DNA of 64,000 nucleotides from JADMIH01 sp036399775 (lineage in GTDB: Bacteria; Chloroflexota; Chloroflexia; QHBQ01; JADMIH01), in NCBI GenBank assembly GCA_036399775.1, contig DASWMJ010000048.1, positions 34,531 through 98,530 of the forward strand. Direction: 5' to 3'. The notes under the pieces are model-generated. The model saw only the letters and a list, made by a program, of their open reading frames with translations, did no database searches and was not told the DNA's origin. Position 1 is the stretch's first letter; each line of letters starts with the position of its first letter. The position numbers and the translations under genes are program-made. This document shows positions 1-8,991 of the stretch, in pieces.

Positions 1-2
1 AC

Positions 3-527
3 AGGCGCGACGTGCTGCTGGCGGTGGGCGGCTTCAACGAGAGTATATCGGCAGTGGAAGACCAGGAGCTTTCTTTCAGGCTCGCCAGGGAAGGCCACGA
101 TCTGCGCTTCGTGCCACGGGCGGTGGTGTACCATACCCACGCGGCCAGGCCAACCGCCTACCTGCGGAAGAAGTATTCGATTGGTTACTGGAAGGTGCGA
201 GTAGCAGCTCTCCACCCCGAACGCGTCATAAGCGACTCCCACACGCCCTCAAGCATCAAAGTACAGATGGTCCTGATGGCAGTAGCTTTGCCTGCTTTAT
301 TATTGGCCCCCTTCCGGCCCCTGGCGCGCAAGGCCTTCTCGCTGTGCGCACTTACCTTCCTAATGACGACCCTCCCATTCGCCGCCCAAATCGCACGCCG
401 CGACCCCCAGGTAGCCCTGGCAAGCCCCTGGATGATGCTGCTGAGGGCCACCGGCCTGCTATTCGGCTTCGCGGCGGGGGTCAGGGACCAGTGGCGAGGG
501 GTGAGGGGCGAGCCGTCAGGCATATAA
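3..527 (+). CDS. Glycosyltransferase family 2, C-terminal part (5' end outside window)
   Basis: The frame is open from the window edge, so the gene begins upstream and only about 174 residues are visible. They hold the end of a GT-A fold family 2 glycosyltransferase: GGFNE followed by the acidic EDQELSFRL motif, in which ED..L..R normally lies near the acceptor site, and then a hydrophobic C-terminal part with two or three predicted membrane segments (around VQMVLMAVALPALLLAP and LCALTFLMTTLPFA). Such enzymes transfer sugars from nucleotide-sugars to lipid or polysaccharide acceptors at the inner face of the membrane. The envelope and polysaccharide genes downstream agree with that role. Substrate cannot be told from this fragment. 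Confidence 0.8.
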   Translation, partial: RRDVLLAVGGFNESISAVEDQELSFRLAREGHDLRFVPRAVVYHTHAARPTAYLRKKYSIGYWKVRVAALHPERVISDSHTPSSIKVQMVLMAVALPALLLAPFRPLARKAFSLCALTFLMTTLPFAAQIARRDPQVALASPWMMLLRATGLLFGFAAGVRDQWRGVRGEPSGI

Positions 528-550
528 GCTAAAGAGCAGCACCAAAAGCA

Positions 551-676
551 AGCCCCGGAGGGGCGGCAGAGTGTAACCACACGGCGCGAGCCTGGGGACA
601 AGCAACCAGGTAAAGAAAGTAGCTCCGGATGGGCGTAAGACGGATGTACTTGGGTTTCTTATGCCCCTCCGGGGCT
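551..676. repeat. REP-like inverted repeat with 14-base arms
   Basis: The sequence AGCCCCGGAGGGGC at 551-564 is matched exactly by its reverse complement at 663-676, with about 100 bases between. The arms themselves are nearly self-complementary, which is typical of REP-type elements. The spacing fills the gap between the glycosyltransferase stop and the start of the LysM gene. The arm resembles a widespread CCCCGGAGGGGC-type intergenic repeat I know from other phyla; that link is from memory. Confidence 0.55.
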
Positions 677-789
677 GTTTGTTTTCGCCTCCTCTAGACG
701 ATTATGGGCGTGATTTGGCACGCTTCTACGCTTACATATGCCTTTTCCATGTGTGCATGTCGGGTGTGGTAGGTGGTAGAATAGCTAGT

Positions 790-1998
790 ATGCAAGAGGA
801 TGCCGGTCTACTGGTTCCGAATGATAAGCCTACGCCTGATATAGCATTCAGCGCCGAGGCTTTTAGCAGGCTTATGGACGTATGCCGTGCCAGGATGCCC
901 GCCGAGACCGTTGGCGCACTGGTTGGCATATCGGTGGTTGCTGAGGGTCGGCAGCGCGTGACTATAAGCGACGTAGAGGCTATGGAGTTTGTGCCTGCCG
1001 TCCAAGGGATACTCACGCTCAAGCAGCAGTGGGAAACGCTTGCAGCCAAAGTGGGTGCGGGCCAAGACAACCTTTGCATTGTGGGGTGGTTTTACGCGGA
1101 CCCAGGTATGGGCGTTTTTCCGCCCAGGGTGAATATCCTATCGGCGCGGCAGACCCTCGCGCTGGACGACAGCTTGCTTCTGCTCGTAAACCCTCTTGCC
1201 AACCAGGGGGCCTTCTACGCGTGGGTAGATTCGACTTACGTACATGTGAGCGGGTTCACCGAAGTTTCTGACGGTGTGGACGCACCCGTGACTACGGGCT
1301 GGGACCCAGGGATAAAGGGCGCATCCCGGTGGTTAGAGGCAGCCATTGTGCCGGCGATGGCCGCTACTATCCAACATGACACAGAGCCACTAGCAACTGT
1401 AGAAGATGACAGTACAGCCCCACAGATTGGCGACGCAGAAGGCAGGGCAAGCAACTATACGCTGCGCCGGAAGCGGACCGGGATAGCGATCTCCCGGAGC
1501 GTGGCGCTGGCGGGGCTGGGAGGGCTGCTGGGTGTCGCGCTGGTAGTCGCGCTCGCGTCAGCAGCTTTGGCTCCACAGGAGAATGCGAGCGCGGTGTCCG
1601 CACCCTCGGTAACGCCTGAGAAGGTAGTCGCACGCACGGCAGCGAGTATTACCGCCCAGGCCAATCCTTCAGCTACCGCTTCGTCCGGCAATCTTGTTGG
1701 GCGAGTTGAGATAGACTCAACCCCCACCGGCGTTACGAAACCTACCGTGACCACCCCAGCGGCAGAAGGCCAGGGAGGCACTCCTGGCGGATCGCCTTCC
1801 CCAACGCGGCAGGCTACACCTGCATCGGACGGCAACACAGTAAAGCACACCGTCGCGCCCGGCGACAACTTGAGCGTCATCGCCCAACAGTATGGCACGA
1901 CGCCCGAAGCCATCATGGAGGCCAATAATCTCAGTTCAGACACCATCTACCCCGGACAGGTCCTGATAATACCCACGGATGGAAACGTCAAGCCATGA
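790..1998 (+). CDS. Membrane protein with degenerate JAMM/MPN domain and C-terminal LysM domain
   Basis: The protein has 402 residues from the ATG at 790; the frame is open further upstream but that part crosses the REP-like element and looks non-coding. Residues about 20-160 resemble an MPN/JAMM (Mov34) domain: the conserved glutamate is in PAETVGALVG (Glu39) and the core strand is VGWFYADPGMGVFPP (99-112). In active JAMM peptidases that core reads GW.HSHP and carries the zinc ligands; here His-x-His is Tyr102-Ala-Asp104 and the downstream aspartate position appears to be Asn115, so metal binding is probably lost. A membrane helix follows (about 235-257), then a Ser/Thr/Pro-rich linker and a LysM peptidoglycan-binding domain at the C-terminus (HTVAPGDNLSVIAQQYG). 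The likely layout is a cytoplasmic pseudo-enzyme sensor or scaffold linked to a cell-wall-bound LysM. The stop overlaps the next ATG (ATGA). Confidence 0.75.
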   Translation: MQEDAGLLVPNDKPTPDIAFSAEAFSRLMDVCRARMPAETVGALVGISVVAEGRQRVTISDVEAMEFVPAVQGILTLKQQWETLAAKVGAGQDNLCIVGWFYADPGMGVFPPRVNILSARQTLALDDSLLLLVNPLANQGAFYAWVDSTYVHVSGFTEVSDGVDAPVTTGWDPGIKGASRWLEAAIVPAMAATIQHDTEPLATVEDDSTAPQIGDAEGRASNYTLRRKRTGIAISRSVALAGLGGLLGVALVVALASAALAPQENASAVSAPSVTPEKVVARTAASITAQANPSATASSGNLVGRVEIDSTPTGVTKPTVTTPAAEGQGGTPGGSPSPTRQATPASDGNTVKHTVAPGDNLSVIAQQYGTTPEAIMEANNLSSDTIYPGQVLIIPTDGNVKP

Positions 1999-4229
1999 TT
2001 GCGAATGCCACGCGTTCTTCAGTAAATCGTTTGCTGCTACCCATATTGTTGCTCGGCTTGCTCCCCATGCCCGCTTCCAGCCAGGGGCAAGGTCCGGCTA
2101 TTTTCGCGTCCGCGCCTTTCGCCGCGCTGTGGGCGCGCACCGACTGGCCCGTATCTACGGGGTCGGTCAAGCGCACGTGGTTCTGGGGGCCGCAGCCCAA
2201 CACGGGCGGGCTGGTCGAGGAGTACAAAGAAGGCGTCGGCGGCAAGAGGACGGTGCAATACTTCGATAAGAGCCGCATGGAGATAAACGACCCTGCCGCC
2301 GACCCTAACAGCCCTTTCTACGTGACCAACGGCCTCCTCACGGTTGAGCTAATATCGGGCCGCATGCAGACGGGCAACAACAGCTTCACGACGCGCCAAC
2401 CATCAAGGATCAACGTCACAGGGGACGCGGGCGACACCCTCGCCCCCACATACGCCGACCTCTCCGGCGTGTCCAACGCCTTGCAGGAGAGGCGCGACCC
2501 CAGGCGCACCGGCCAGCCCGCCACAGCCACCCTCAGCAAGGACGGCAAAGTGGGCAGCGACCCATCGAAGGCAAGCGTGCCGGGCGTCGCCATAGCTTAT
2601 TACGAAGAGACAACAGGCCACAACATACCCCAGGTGATGTGGGACTTCCTCAATAGCTCAGGTCCGGTGAGCGTGGACGGCAAGACGATCCAGGCGCGGC
2701 TGATAGAACCCTGGTTTTACGCGTCTGGCCTGCCCATCAGCGATCCATACTGGATAAAGGCCACCATCGCGGGCAAGGCAACGGACGTGCTGTTGCAGGC
2801 ATACGAGCGGCGCGTGCTGACCTACGTGCCGACCAACCCCGAAGGCTTCAAGGTGGAGATGGGCAACATCGGCCAGCATTACTACCAGTGGCGCTACTCT
2901 CAGGGAGGAACGCCCGTGCCCGCGCCTACCCAGGCGGTTACAGCTACAGCCACGCCCGCACCTCTTCCCACCACGCTATCCAGGTTCGCCGTAGACCTCA
3001 ACGGGGACTTCACGCCCGCCACCCTCGATAAAGTCAAGGCGGCTGGCGCGGGAGCCGTGCGTATATGGGTCTCGTGGAGCGGTATCCAGGCAAACAAAGT
3101 GCCGCCCGAACAGTTCCAATGGAGCACGTATGACGAGGCGTTCAAAGCTACCGGCGACCGGGGTCTACAGGTTATAGCCCTTATAGAAGACTGCCCCGCC
3201 TGGGCGTGCAGCCGCCGCACGGGTCCAATCAGGGGAGAGCACGTAGGCGGTTTCGTGGAGTTCATGGCCGCTATGTCGGCCCGCTACGGCAAGCCGCCGT
3301 ACAACGTCCATTACTGGGAGTTCTGGAACGAGCCGGACTCCACCTCTACAGGCGAGATCAAGTACAACTGGGGCACGTATGGAGCGCGCTACGCCGCCAT
3401 GCTGAAGGCGGTGCGCCCGGCGATGAGGGCGGCAGACCCGGCGGCGCAGTTAGTATTGGGGGGCGTGGCATATGACAATTTCCAGGAGAGCGGCGGCCCG
3501 TTCTACCGCAAGTTCGTGGACGATCTGCTCGACGCGGGCGGTGGGCAGTACCTGGACGCCTTCAACTTCCACTACTACGTGCAGAACATCCACTGGTGCA
3601 GTTTCACGGAGAAGCTGGGCGAATTGCGCGGCAAGCTCACGTCGCGCGGCCTGAACATACCCATAATCAGCACGGAGACAGGCTTTACCTCCGACACGAA
3701 GTTTGGCTCGAACGACGACATGCAGAGTCTATATGTCGCCCAGGTATATGCGCAGTCGGCGGGCGAGGGGATGCTCTCTACGACGTGGTTCCTGGCTAAA
3801 GACTTCCCCTCCGACAACCCCGCGTGGGGCATCTTCCAGAAGTCGGGGCTGCTCACCCAGGACGGCGCGCCCAAGCCTTCCCACCAGGCGTACAGGGCAG
3901 CAGTCGAGCAGATAGGGCAGAGGCCCGCGAGCCGCCGCCTGGGGGCAGCCGATGGAGTGGCGGGAGATATGCGGGGCTACGAGTTCGGGGCGGATGCTGC
4001 CCATGCCGGGCCGCTATGGGTAGTATGGGCGTGGGATTTGAGCACCAACGCGTCGGGGTGCGGCACCGCACCCGCGCCACGCGACTTCATCATCCCCGGC
4101 AGATTGGCCTCCAACCTGAAGCGCGCGCTCGACATATACGGCCAGCCCTTAAGCACACGCACGCGCGGTGACGGCAGCGTTGCCCTCTCACTGGACGCGA
4201 GGCCCGTTTACCTGGAATGGGCGCGTTGA
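1995..4229 (+). CDS. Secreted GH39-like glycoside hydrolase with N-terminal accessory module
   Basis: This is a 744-residue exported protein with a signal peptide (MIANATRSSV then a Leu-rich core, cleavage near residue 30). Residues about 40-300 form an accessory region containing TGHNIPQVMWDFLN and YERRVLTYVPTNPEGF, a pattern I recall from many secreted Chloroflexota proteins. A Pro/Thr linker leads to a clan GH-A TIM barrel (about 330-740). The acid/base is predicted as Glu446 in YWEFWNEPD and the nucleophile as Glu561 in IISTETGF, both intact. Closest known architecture is GH39/GH5-like; the sugar substrate is not evident. The start ATG overlaps the LysM gene stop by four bases, so the two are translationally coupled. 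It is a paralogue of the proteins at 8992 and 58872 but has no SLH domains. Confidence 0.8.
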   Translation: MIANATRSSVNRLLLPILLLGLLPMPASSQGQGPAIFASAPFAALWARTDWPVSTGSVKRTWFWGPQPNTGGLVEEYKEGVGGKRTVQYFDKSRMEINDPAADPNSPFYVTNGLLTVELISGRMQTGNNSFTTRQPSRINVTGDAGDTLAPTYADLSGVSNALQERRDPRRTGQPATATLSKDGKVGSDPSKASVPGVAIAYYEETTGHNIPQVMWDFLNSSGPVSVDGKTIQARLIEPWFYASGLPISDPYWIKATIAGKATDVLLQAYERRVLTYVPTNPEGFKVEMGNIGQHYYQWRYSQGGTPVPAPTQAVTATATPAPLPTTLSRFAVDLNGDFTPATLDKVKAAGAGAVRIWVSWSGIQANKVPPEQFQWSTYDEAFKATGDRGLQVIALIEDCPAWACSRRTGPIRGEHVGGFVEFMAAMSARYGKPPYNVHYWEFWNEPDSTSTGEIKYNWGTYGARYAAMLKAVRPAMRAADPAAQLVLGGVAYDNFQESGGPFYRKFVDDLLDAGGGQYLDAFNFHYYVQNIHWCSFTEKLGELRGKLTSRGLNIPIISTETGFTSDTKFGSNDDMQSLYVAQVYAQSAGEGMLSTTWFLAKDFPSDNPAWGIFQKSGLLTQDGAPKPSHQAYRAAVEQIGQRPASRRLGAADGVAGDMRGYEFGADAAHAGPLWVVWAWDLSTNASGCGTAPAPRDFIIPGRLASNLKRALDIYGQPLSTRTRGDGSVALSLDARPVYLEWAR

Positions 4230-6919
4230 AGCGGTTTTGGAGCCGGCACTTAGCGCTCTGGTGGCTTATACCTCTGATAGTGGTGGCGTGCATCCTCTTT
4301 GCAAGCTACACGGCGCTTGCGAACAGGCGATATGAGCGCATAAACGGCGTGGCCGGGGAGTTGCTACCCGGACATGCCATAGGGCAGAGCTTCGTATCGC
4401 GCTATCCGAATCTCTCAGGCGTAGAGCTGCGCATAGGCACCTACCGCCAGGGGGGAGGTCCCGCCAACGCGACGCTCGTGCTGCACCTGCGCGCCTCGCC
4501 TGCACCCGGCCCGGACCTTGCCGTTGCTACTCTCCACAGGGGCATATCACTTGATGAGAACCCCTGGTACCTCTTCTCCTTCCCTCCAATACCCGACAGC
4601 CAGGACAAGCCCTATTATATAGAGGTGGAATCGCCCGATGCGGAGCCAGCGCGCGCGCTTACCCTGTTCTGGTGGCGGCACGTGGCACAGGGCGACCCCT
4701 ACGCATACGGCGCAGCCTACCAGGATGGGCAGCCCCAGGAAGCAGATTTGACGTTCGGCCTCCGCTACTCCCCCTCTCCTTTGGACGCGTGGGCGCAGGC
4801 GGCGCGAGCGGCCTCCTCGAATTTTCCGCCTTTTGTACATACTACATTATTTGTGCTTATCATCGCGGGGGCGCTCTGGGCGATGATATATCTCCCACGC
4901 ATATTGAGGGACCCGAAAAGGCGATACAGGTGGCTGGGGCGGTGGTCGTTGCCCGTCGCACTTGTGGTCGCGCTCGTCAACGGGCTGATTTACGTGCTGC
5001 TCATACCGCCCTGGCAGGGGCCGGATGAGCAGGGGCATTTTGCATACGCTGTCCTCCTTGAAAAGCAAGACCTGGACGATGGCCTGGTGCAGACGCGGAT
5101 CGCGGAGGGCGTGGGGGATCATGCTCTGCTCGCGACTATCAACGCCTCTATGGACAGGCACGACTTCTCGCGCCGGGTGGCGGGTCATGCCGCGCCCGGC
5201 GCGCGCATAGACGTGGGGAACGCGCTTTACTGGCAGGTGCGCCAGCCCGCCCTTTATTACTGGCTCTGCGCCGCCGCCCTGCGCCTCGCCCGCGCCGCAG
5301 GGATAGAGGCAGACCCTTACACGCAGCCCGAAAACGCGTTGCGGGTGATGAGGATTGTGTCACTCGCCCTGAGCCTGGGGGTGACTGCGCTGGCGTGGCT
5401 GGCGGGGACATTGTTATCGCATAAAGGAAAGGACCCCTGGCTGAGCTTGCTGCTGCCGCTTACCGTCACGTTGCTGCCCATGCACGCCTTCGTCGCCTCG
5501 GTAGCCAACAATGACATACTGGCGGAGCTTGCCGTGTCCGCCTTGTTCGTCGCGTTGGTGGCTTTGCTGCGCTGGCCTGCGGGTATGCGCGGAGGCTCGC
5601 TGGCGGCGCTCGCTGTAGTAATTACCCTGGCAGGGATGGCTACCAAGTCTACGGCTATAGCGGCTTCTCTGCCACTGCTGGTGTTTGGCGAGACGGCATG
5701 GCTGGCGATGCTGGCGCACCGGGCCGCGAAGAAATCTCCCAGGCGAGGCGTGCAGGTGGCGGCACCGGGCGCGGTGGTCCTGCTCATCTTCGCATTGGCC
5801 GCAGGGTCGGTGCTGGCCGCGTTTGAACCGCAGGCTGAAGCGGCGGGCTGGCAGACGAGCTATTATCCGATCCAATACGCGCCTAGAAGCGCTGAAGCGG
5901 CATCCCGCGACGGCTCATTTGTGATAGAATTAGCGGGCGCAGGGCAAGAGAAGCAGGCCTCGCAACTCCTCCTGCCGCCGGTTTACCACCCCGCGCTTGA
6001 GGTGAGCTTTTCCGGTTGGGCGAGGTTGGCGGCGGATGATGGAGCGCCCAGCACGGAGGCAAAGGCCAGCATCGCGGCATTGGAGGGTAGTAGGAAGGCA
6101 GGCCCGGCAGAGGTGACGCTAGACCCGTCGGGCGGTTGGACGCTCATCACAGGCACGGCGCGCATCTCCGAAAGCGCGGAGCAGGTTGGGTTGGAGATCG
6201 GCGCTGAGGCGGCAGGTGGGAATGTGCAGTTCGATGCGCTGACGTTGGAGGCTGAGGGCGTATCGCGGCCCTGGAACGATCCGGCCTTCCCGCTCAAGCT
6301 GGTAAACCCGTCAGCCGAGCAGGGCACGGTTGGCCTGCGCCCAGGCATAGCGCGGCTCCTACCATTTGAAGCCCGGCAGATGGCGGACGTGGTCGCGAAC
6401 CCGCAGCCTTTCAACAAAGGGGCGCTGTGGGGAAGCTACGCAGGTGGGGAGTACCGTTCGTTCTGGGGTAATTTCGGGTGGGTGTCGGTGCCTCTACCTG
6501 AACCGCTGTATCTCGTGCTGGGCCTGTTAGCTATTACCTCAATGTTGGGCCTGGCCTGGCTTGGGGTATCGAACTTCGGAAGGTGGGATTGGCGCGAATG
6601 GCTGGCCGTCATAGCTCTGGGTGCATTCGTCACTGCGGTAGCGATAGGCTTTGCCCGGCAGATGACGCTGCTCGTCACGGAGGGGGTCGCAGCCTACCCG
6701 CAGGGCCGCTACCTCTTCGTGCTGATAGTGCCTTTCGCCTGGCTGCTGCTATCCGGCGCGCACGGTATCTGGTCACTCGCCACTCGCCACTCGCCACTCA
6801 ATACTGGTCACCGGCCACTGGCCACTGGTCACTGGGGCATATGGCTTTGGCTGAACGCGCTATTACTCTTCGCGGGATTTTGCCTGGCGGCCCTGGTACT
6901 GCCCTATTATTACGGCTGA
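4217..6919 (+). CDS. DUF2142-type polytopic membrane protein, probable GT-C-like envelope enzyme
   Basis: The 900-residue protein has an N-terminal membrane anchor, a large extracytoplasmic domain (about 30-200), then about ten or more membrane helices broken by another external domain (about 540-700). The segment IPPWQGPDEQGHFAYA (about 255-270) is the hallmark of DUF2142 and resembles the first extracytoplasmic loop of GT-C glycosyltransferases, which use lipid-linked sugars. The start overlaps the hydrolase gene by 13 bases and the stop is one base from the methyltransferase start, so this is one operon. Residues about 853-874 (6773-6836) are translated from an intergenic-type repeat sitting in frame in a loop before the last helix. 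Catalytic function is not proven for this family. Confidence 0.75.
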   Translation: MGALKRFWSRHLALWWLIPLIVVACILFASYTALANRRYERINGVAGELLPGHAIGQSFVSRYPNLSGVELRIGTYRQGGGPANATLVLHLRASPAPGPDLAVATLHRGISLDENPWYLFSFPPIPDSQDKPYYIEVESPDAEPARALTLFWWRHVAQGDPYAYGAAYQDGQPQEADLTFGLRYSPSPLDAWAQAARAASSNFPPFVHTTLFVLIIAGALWAMIYLPRILRDPKRRYRWLGRWSLPVALVVALVNGLIYVLLIPPWQGPDEQGHFAYAVLLEKQDLDDGLVQTRIAEGVGDHALLATINASMDRHDFSRRVAGHAAPGARIDVGNALYWQVRQPALYYWLCAAALRLARAAGIEADPYTQPENALRVMRIVSLALSLGVTALAWLAGTLLSHKGKDPWLSLLLPLTVTLLPMHAFVASVANNDILAELAVSALFVALVALLRWPAGMRGGSLAALAVVITLAGMATKSTAIAASLPLLVFGETAWLAMLAHRAAKKSPRRGVQVAAPGAVVLLIFALAAGSVLAAFEPQAEAAGWQTSYYPIQYAPRSAEAASRDGSFVIELAGAGQEKQASQLLLPPVYHPALEVSFSGWARLAADDGAPSTEAKASIAALEGSRKAGPAEVTLDPSGGWTLITGTARISESAEQVGLEIGAEAAGGNVQFDALTLEAEGVSRPWNDPAFPLKLVNPSAEQGTVGLRPGIARLLPFEARQMADVVANPQPFNKGALWGSYAGGEYRSFWGNFGWVSVPLPEPLYLVLGLLAITSMLGLAWLGVSNFGRWDWREWLAVIALGAFVTAVAIGFARQMTLLVTEGVAAYPQGRYLFVLIVPFAWLLLSGAHGIWSLATRHSPLNTGHRPLATGHWGIWLWLNALLLFAGFCLAALVLPYYYG
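6773..6836 (+). repeat. Family H repeat (CCACTCG / CCACTGGTCA units) inside a coding region
   Basis: Three CTCGCCA units are followed by CTGGTCACCGGCCACTGGCC-type units. The same sequence type fills the spacer at 32334-32447, where it is non-coding. Here it is read in frame near the C-terminus of the DUF2142 protein without disrupting the frame. Confidence 0.7.
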
Positions 6920-6920
6920 T

Positions 6921-8447
6921 ATGAACGCTGACCTCGTAAACAAGCTATGCTGCCCAGCGCCCGGCTGCCAGGCCGAGGAACTGCTGCTACGCGCCCACTG
7001 CACGGAGACCATACAGTACAGCATTGGCCCTATAGAAGAGGTAAAGAGTGGAGAGATAATTTGCGGCGCGTGTGGCCGGGAGTATCCCATAATAGAGTAC
7101 GTGCCCCAATTCGACGCGCTTTTCCCGCCCGCGCTGAAAGAGGAGGCCGAATACTGGGACCGATGGTACGGCTTCACCTGGGAGCGCGGCTACCTGGGCT
7201 TCTTCGACCTGCGAGCGCCAAGAGCGCCCCTCATATCGGAGGGGATAGAGGCCCTCGATCCATCATCGCTCATGGGCCTGGACCTGGGGGGCAGCCACAC
7301 TGAACTGGCCGAGCATCCACTGGTCAAGGGTGCGCGGGACGTGCTGGATATTGGGTGCGGCACGGGTTGGAGCAGCCTCGACCTTGCCCGGCGGGGCCAT
7401 AATGTAGTCGGATTCGACCCGTGCGTGTCGAACATGCGCCGGGCCAAGCGATACGCCATCTCGCAGGGGGAGTACATCGAGTATATGGCAGCCGCGCTGG
7501 GCTACCTTACCTTCAAGCCCGACACGTTCGATGCCCTCTTCGCCCTCCACTCCATCCACCACGTACCCGATCTGCGCCAGGCTATGTCTTCCGCACGTAC
7601 ATGGTTGCGCGAAGGCGGGGCTATCGCGGTTGACGAGCACATCCAGAACAATCCGATGCTGCTGACGATACAAGGCGCGATGCAAGCGTGGGCGCAAACT
7701 GAGGTGTACCCGCAGGCGCGCACGCTCAGCCCGGAGGAGTTGCGGGGTCTGCCCGCAGCCGAGGCCTCTATCCTGGAAGACGCGGGGAGCCATGAAGTAA
7801 TCGAGGCTATGCTGGAGAATTTTGTACTGGAGAGCTTCAGCAGCCGCTACGTCTCCCTGGATTTCTTCAGCTTCAATTATTACCTGTCCCGCGACAGGGA
7901 TATGCGCGCGTACCATTACAGCGCGGATGTGCTACACCGCTTCTTCTCGCTGCTCCTGGAAGCATATCCGGAAGGTGCGGAATACGTCAGTATGGTAGCA
8001 CGCAAGGGCGAGCGACCCGACATGGAACTGAGCGAGGTAGCAGCCCAGGCTATGAGGTTAGCTGGCGATAGAACCTCGATGGTGGAAGCCTACGCAGGCG
8101 CGCCGGGCGTGTCCATGCTCAAAGCTGAGCGCGCCCTCCTCAAGCGGGAGTTGGCGGCAGCCCAGGCCGCGATTGACCACACGCAAGAGGACATGGCCTT
8201 CATGCATACGGCAATCAATTCCCTGCGAGCAGACATAGAGAGGTTGAACGGCATCATAGCCACCAAGAACAGCCACATCGAGCACCTGGAAAACGTCATC
8301 CACCGCCAGGAGGGTGTCCTGAAAGCGCAGGCGCAAACGCCGCACGCGAGACACAGGCACGCCAGGGCCAGCCCCTATTCACGCGCCCGCGACCTGCTGT
8401 GGCGCGCCGCACGCTTCCGAGTACGCACGTCATCGCGGCGGTCTTGA
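6921..8447 (+). CDS. Trm112-like zinc ribbon fused to SAM methyltransferase with C-terminal coiled coil
   Basis: The protein has 508 residues. The N-terminus (about 5-75) looks like a Trm112/UPF0434 module with cysteine pairs LCCPAPGC and ICGACG. A class I SAM-dependent methyltransferase follows at about 120-240, with motif I DVLDIGCGTGWSS, a motif II acidic end in VVGFDPC, and ALHSIHHVPDL at the motif IV position. The C-terminal part (about 390-470) is strongly heptad-patterned, suggesting a coiled coil, and ends in a very basic tail. It starts one base after the DUF2142 gene, so it is the last gene of the envelope operon and may methylate a glycan or lipid intermediate; that role is inferred from context only. 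Confidence 0.75.
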   Translation: MNADLVNKLCCPAPGCQAEELLLRAHCTETIQYSIGPIEEVKSGEIICGACGREYPIIEYVPQFDALFPPALKEEAEYWDRWYGFTWERGYLGFFDLRAPRAPLISEGIEALDPSSLMGLDLGGSHTELAEHPLVKGARDVLDIGCGTGWSSLDLARRGHNVVGFDPCVSNMRRAKRYAISQGEYIEYMAAALGYLTFKPDTFDALFALHSIHHVPDLRQAMSSARTWLREGGAIAVDEHIQNNPMLLTIQGAMQAWAQTEVYPQARTLSPEELRGLPAAEASILEDAGSHEVIEAMLENFVLESFSSRYVSLDFFSFNYYLSRDRDMRAYHYSADVLHRFFSLLLEAYPEGAEYVSMVARKGERPDMELSEVAAQAMRLAGDRTSMVEAYAGAPGVSMLKAERALLKRELAAAQAAIDHTQEDMAFMHTAINSLRADIERLNGIIATKNSHIEHLENVIHRQEGVLKAQAQTPHARHRHARASPYSRARDLLWRAARFRVRTSSRRS

Positions 8448-8464
8448 CAGACTCATCCGACTAC

Positions 8465-8688
8465 AACATGAGACATCCCGAATTTAAGATTTACGCTTAG
8501 TCAAGCGTAATGTCCTAAGTTCAACCAAATGAAAAAAGCAGAAAGTGGGCGGCTGCGCCACCCACTTTCTGCTTTTTTCATTTGGTTGAAAGTCCCTCCC
8601 CTTTGTGCGGGAAGGGGTTGGGGAGAGGAGTACGCGTTCTTGTGTGCATGAGGCAGGCACGAATATAAAATTCGGGATGTCTCATGTT
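8465..8688. mobile_element. MITE-like element with perfect 21-base terminal inverted repeats
   Basis: The two ends, 8465-8485 and 8668-8688, are exact reverse complements (core GAGACATCCCGAATTT). The 224-base body has no transposase gene. It carries a small palindrome at 8491-8510 (TTACGCTT/AAGCGTAA) and a long hairpin at 8520-8590. No clear target-site duplication is visible. It fills most of the 544-base space between the methyltransferase gene and the SLH hydrolase gene. Confidence 0.65.
8520..8590. terminator. Long perfect hairpin, probable bidirectional terminator inside the MITE
   Basis: The arms 8520-8549 and 8561-8590 pair over 30 bases; the sequence GAAAAAAGCAGAAAGTGGG lies in the left arm and its complement in the right. 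Runs of A and T at the flanks of the GC-rich inner stem allow rho-independent termination on either strand. It sits 72 bases after the methyltransferase stop. Confidence 0.7.
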
Positions 8689-8859
8689 TCCTTACTACCA
8701 TTATGCCTTAATCATTATTTCAACCCATATCGGGTGCGACTGGGAAGCCAGGTACCGGGCTAGGACCGTGCCACCGGAGTGGGACTATAATCTGCGAGAG
8801 ATTGTGACCAATTTCTCTATTTTCTCCCTTTGCGTAATTTGCATTTGCGCTTATAATTC

Positions 8860-8868
8860 TGATATAAT
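8860..8868 (+). promoter_or_regulatory. Extended -10 promoter for the SLH hydrolase gene
   Basis: TGATATAAT is a TGn-extended -10 box. No good -35 is seen at the usual distance (TTTGCA at 8838 leaves a 19-base spacer). It lies about 120 bases before the ATG at 8992. Confidence 0.45.
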
Positions 8869-8991
8869 CAGCGTGCGCCTCCGTTAATTGGAGAGCGGCA
8901 TCGCGCTGAGGTTTATATCAGCAGTTCATTTGCGCTGCTCCTTATCGTAGCACCTGATACGTACGTCACGCACAAGGATACCCAGGAGAAA

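Noticed and set aside
8684..8887. Small frame of 67 codons after the MITE
   Set aside because: It overlaps the MITE end and the promoter region, with no ribosome site and unlike codon use.
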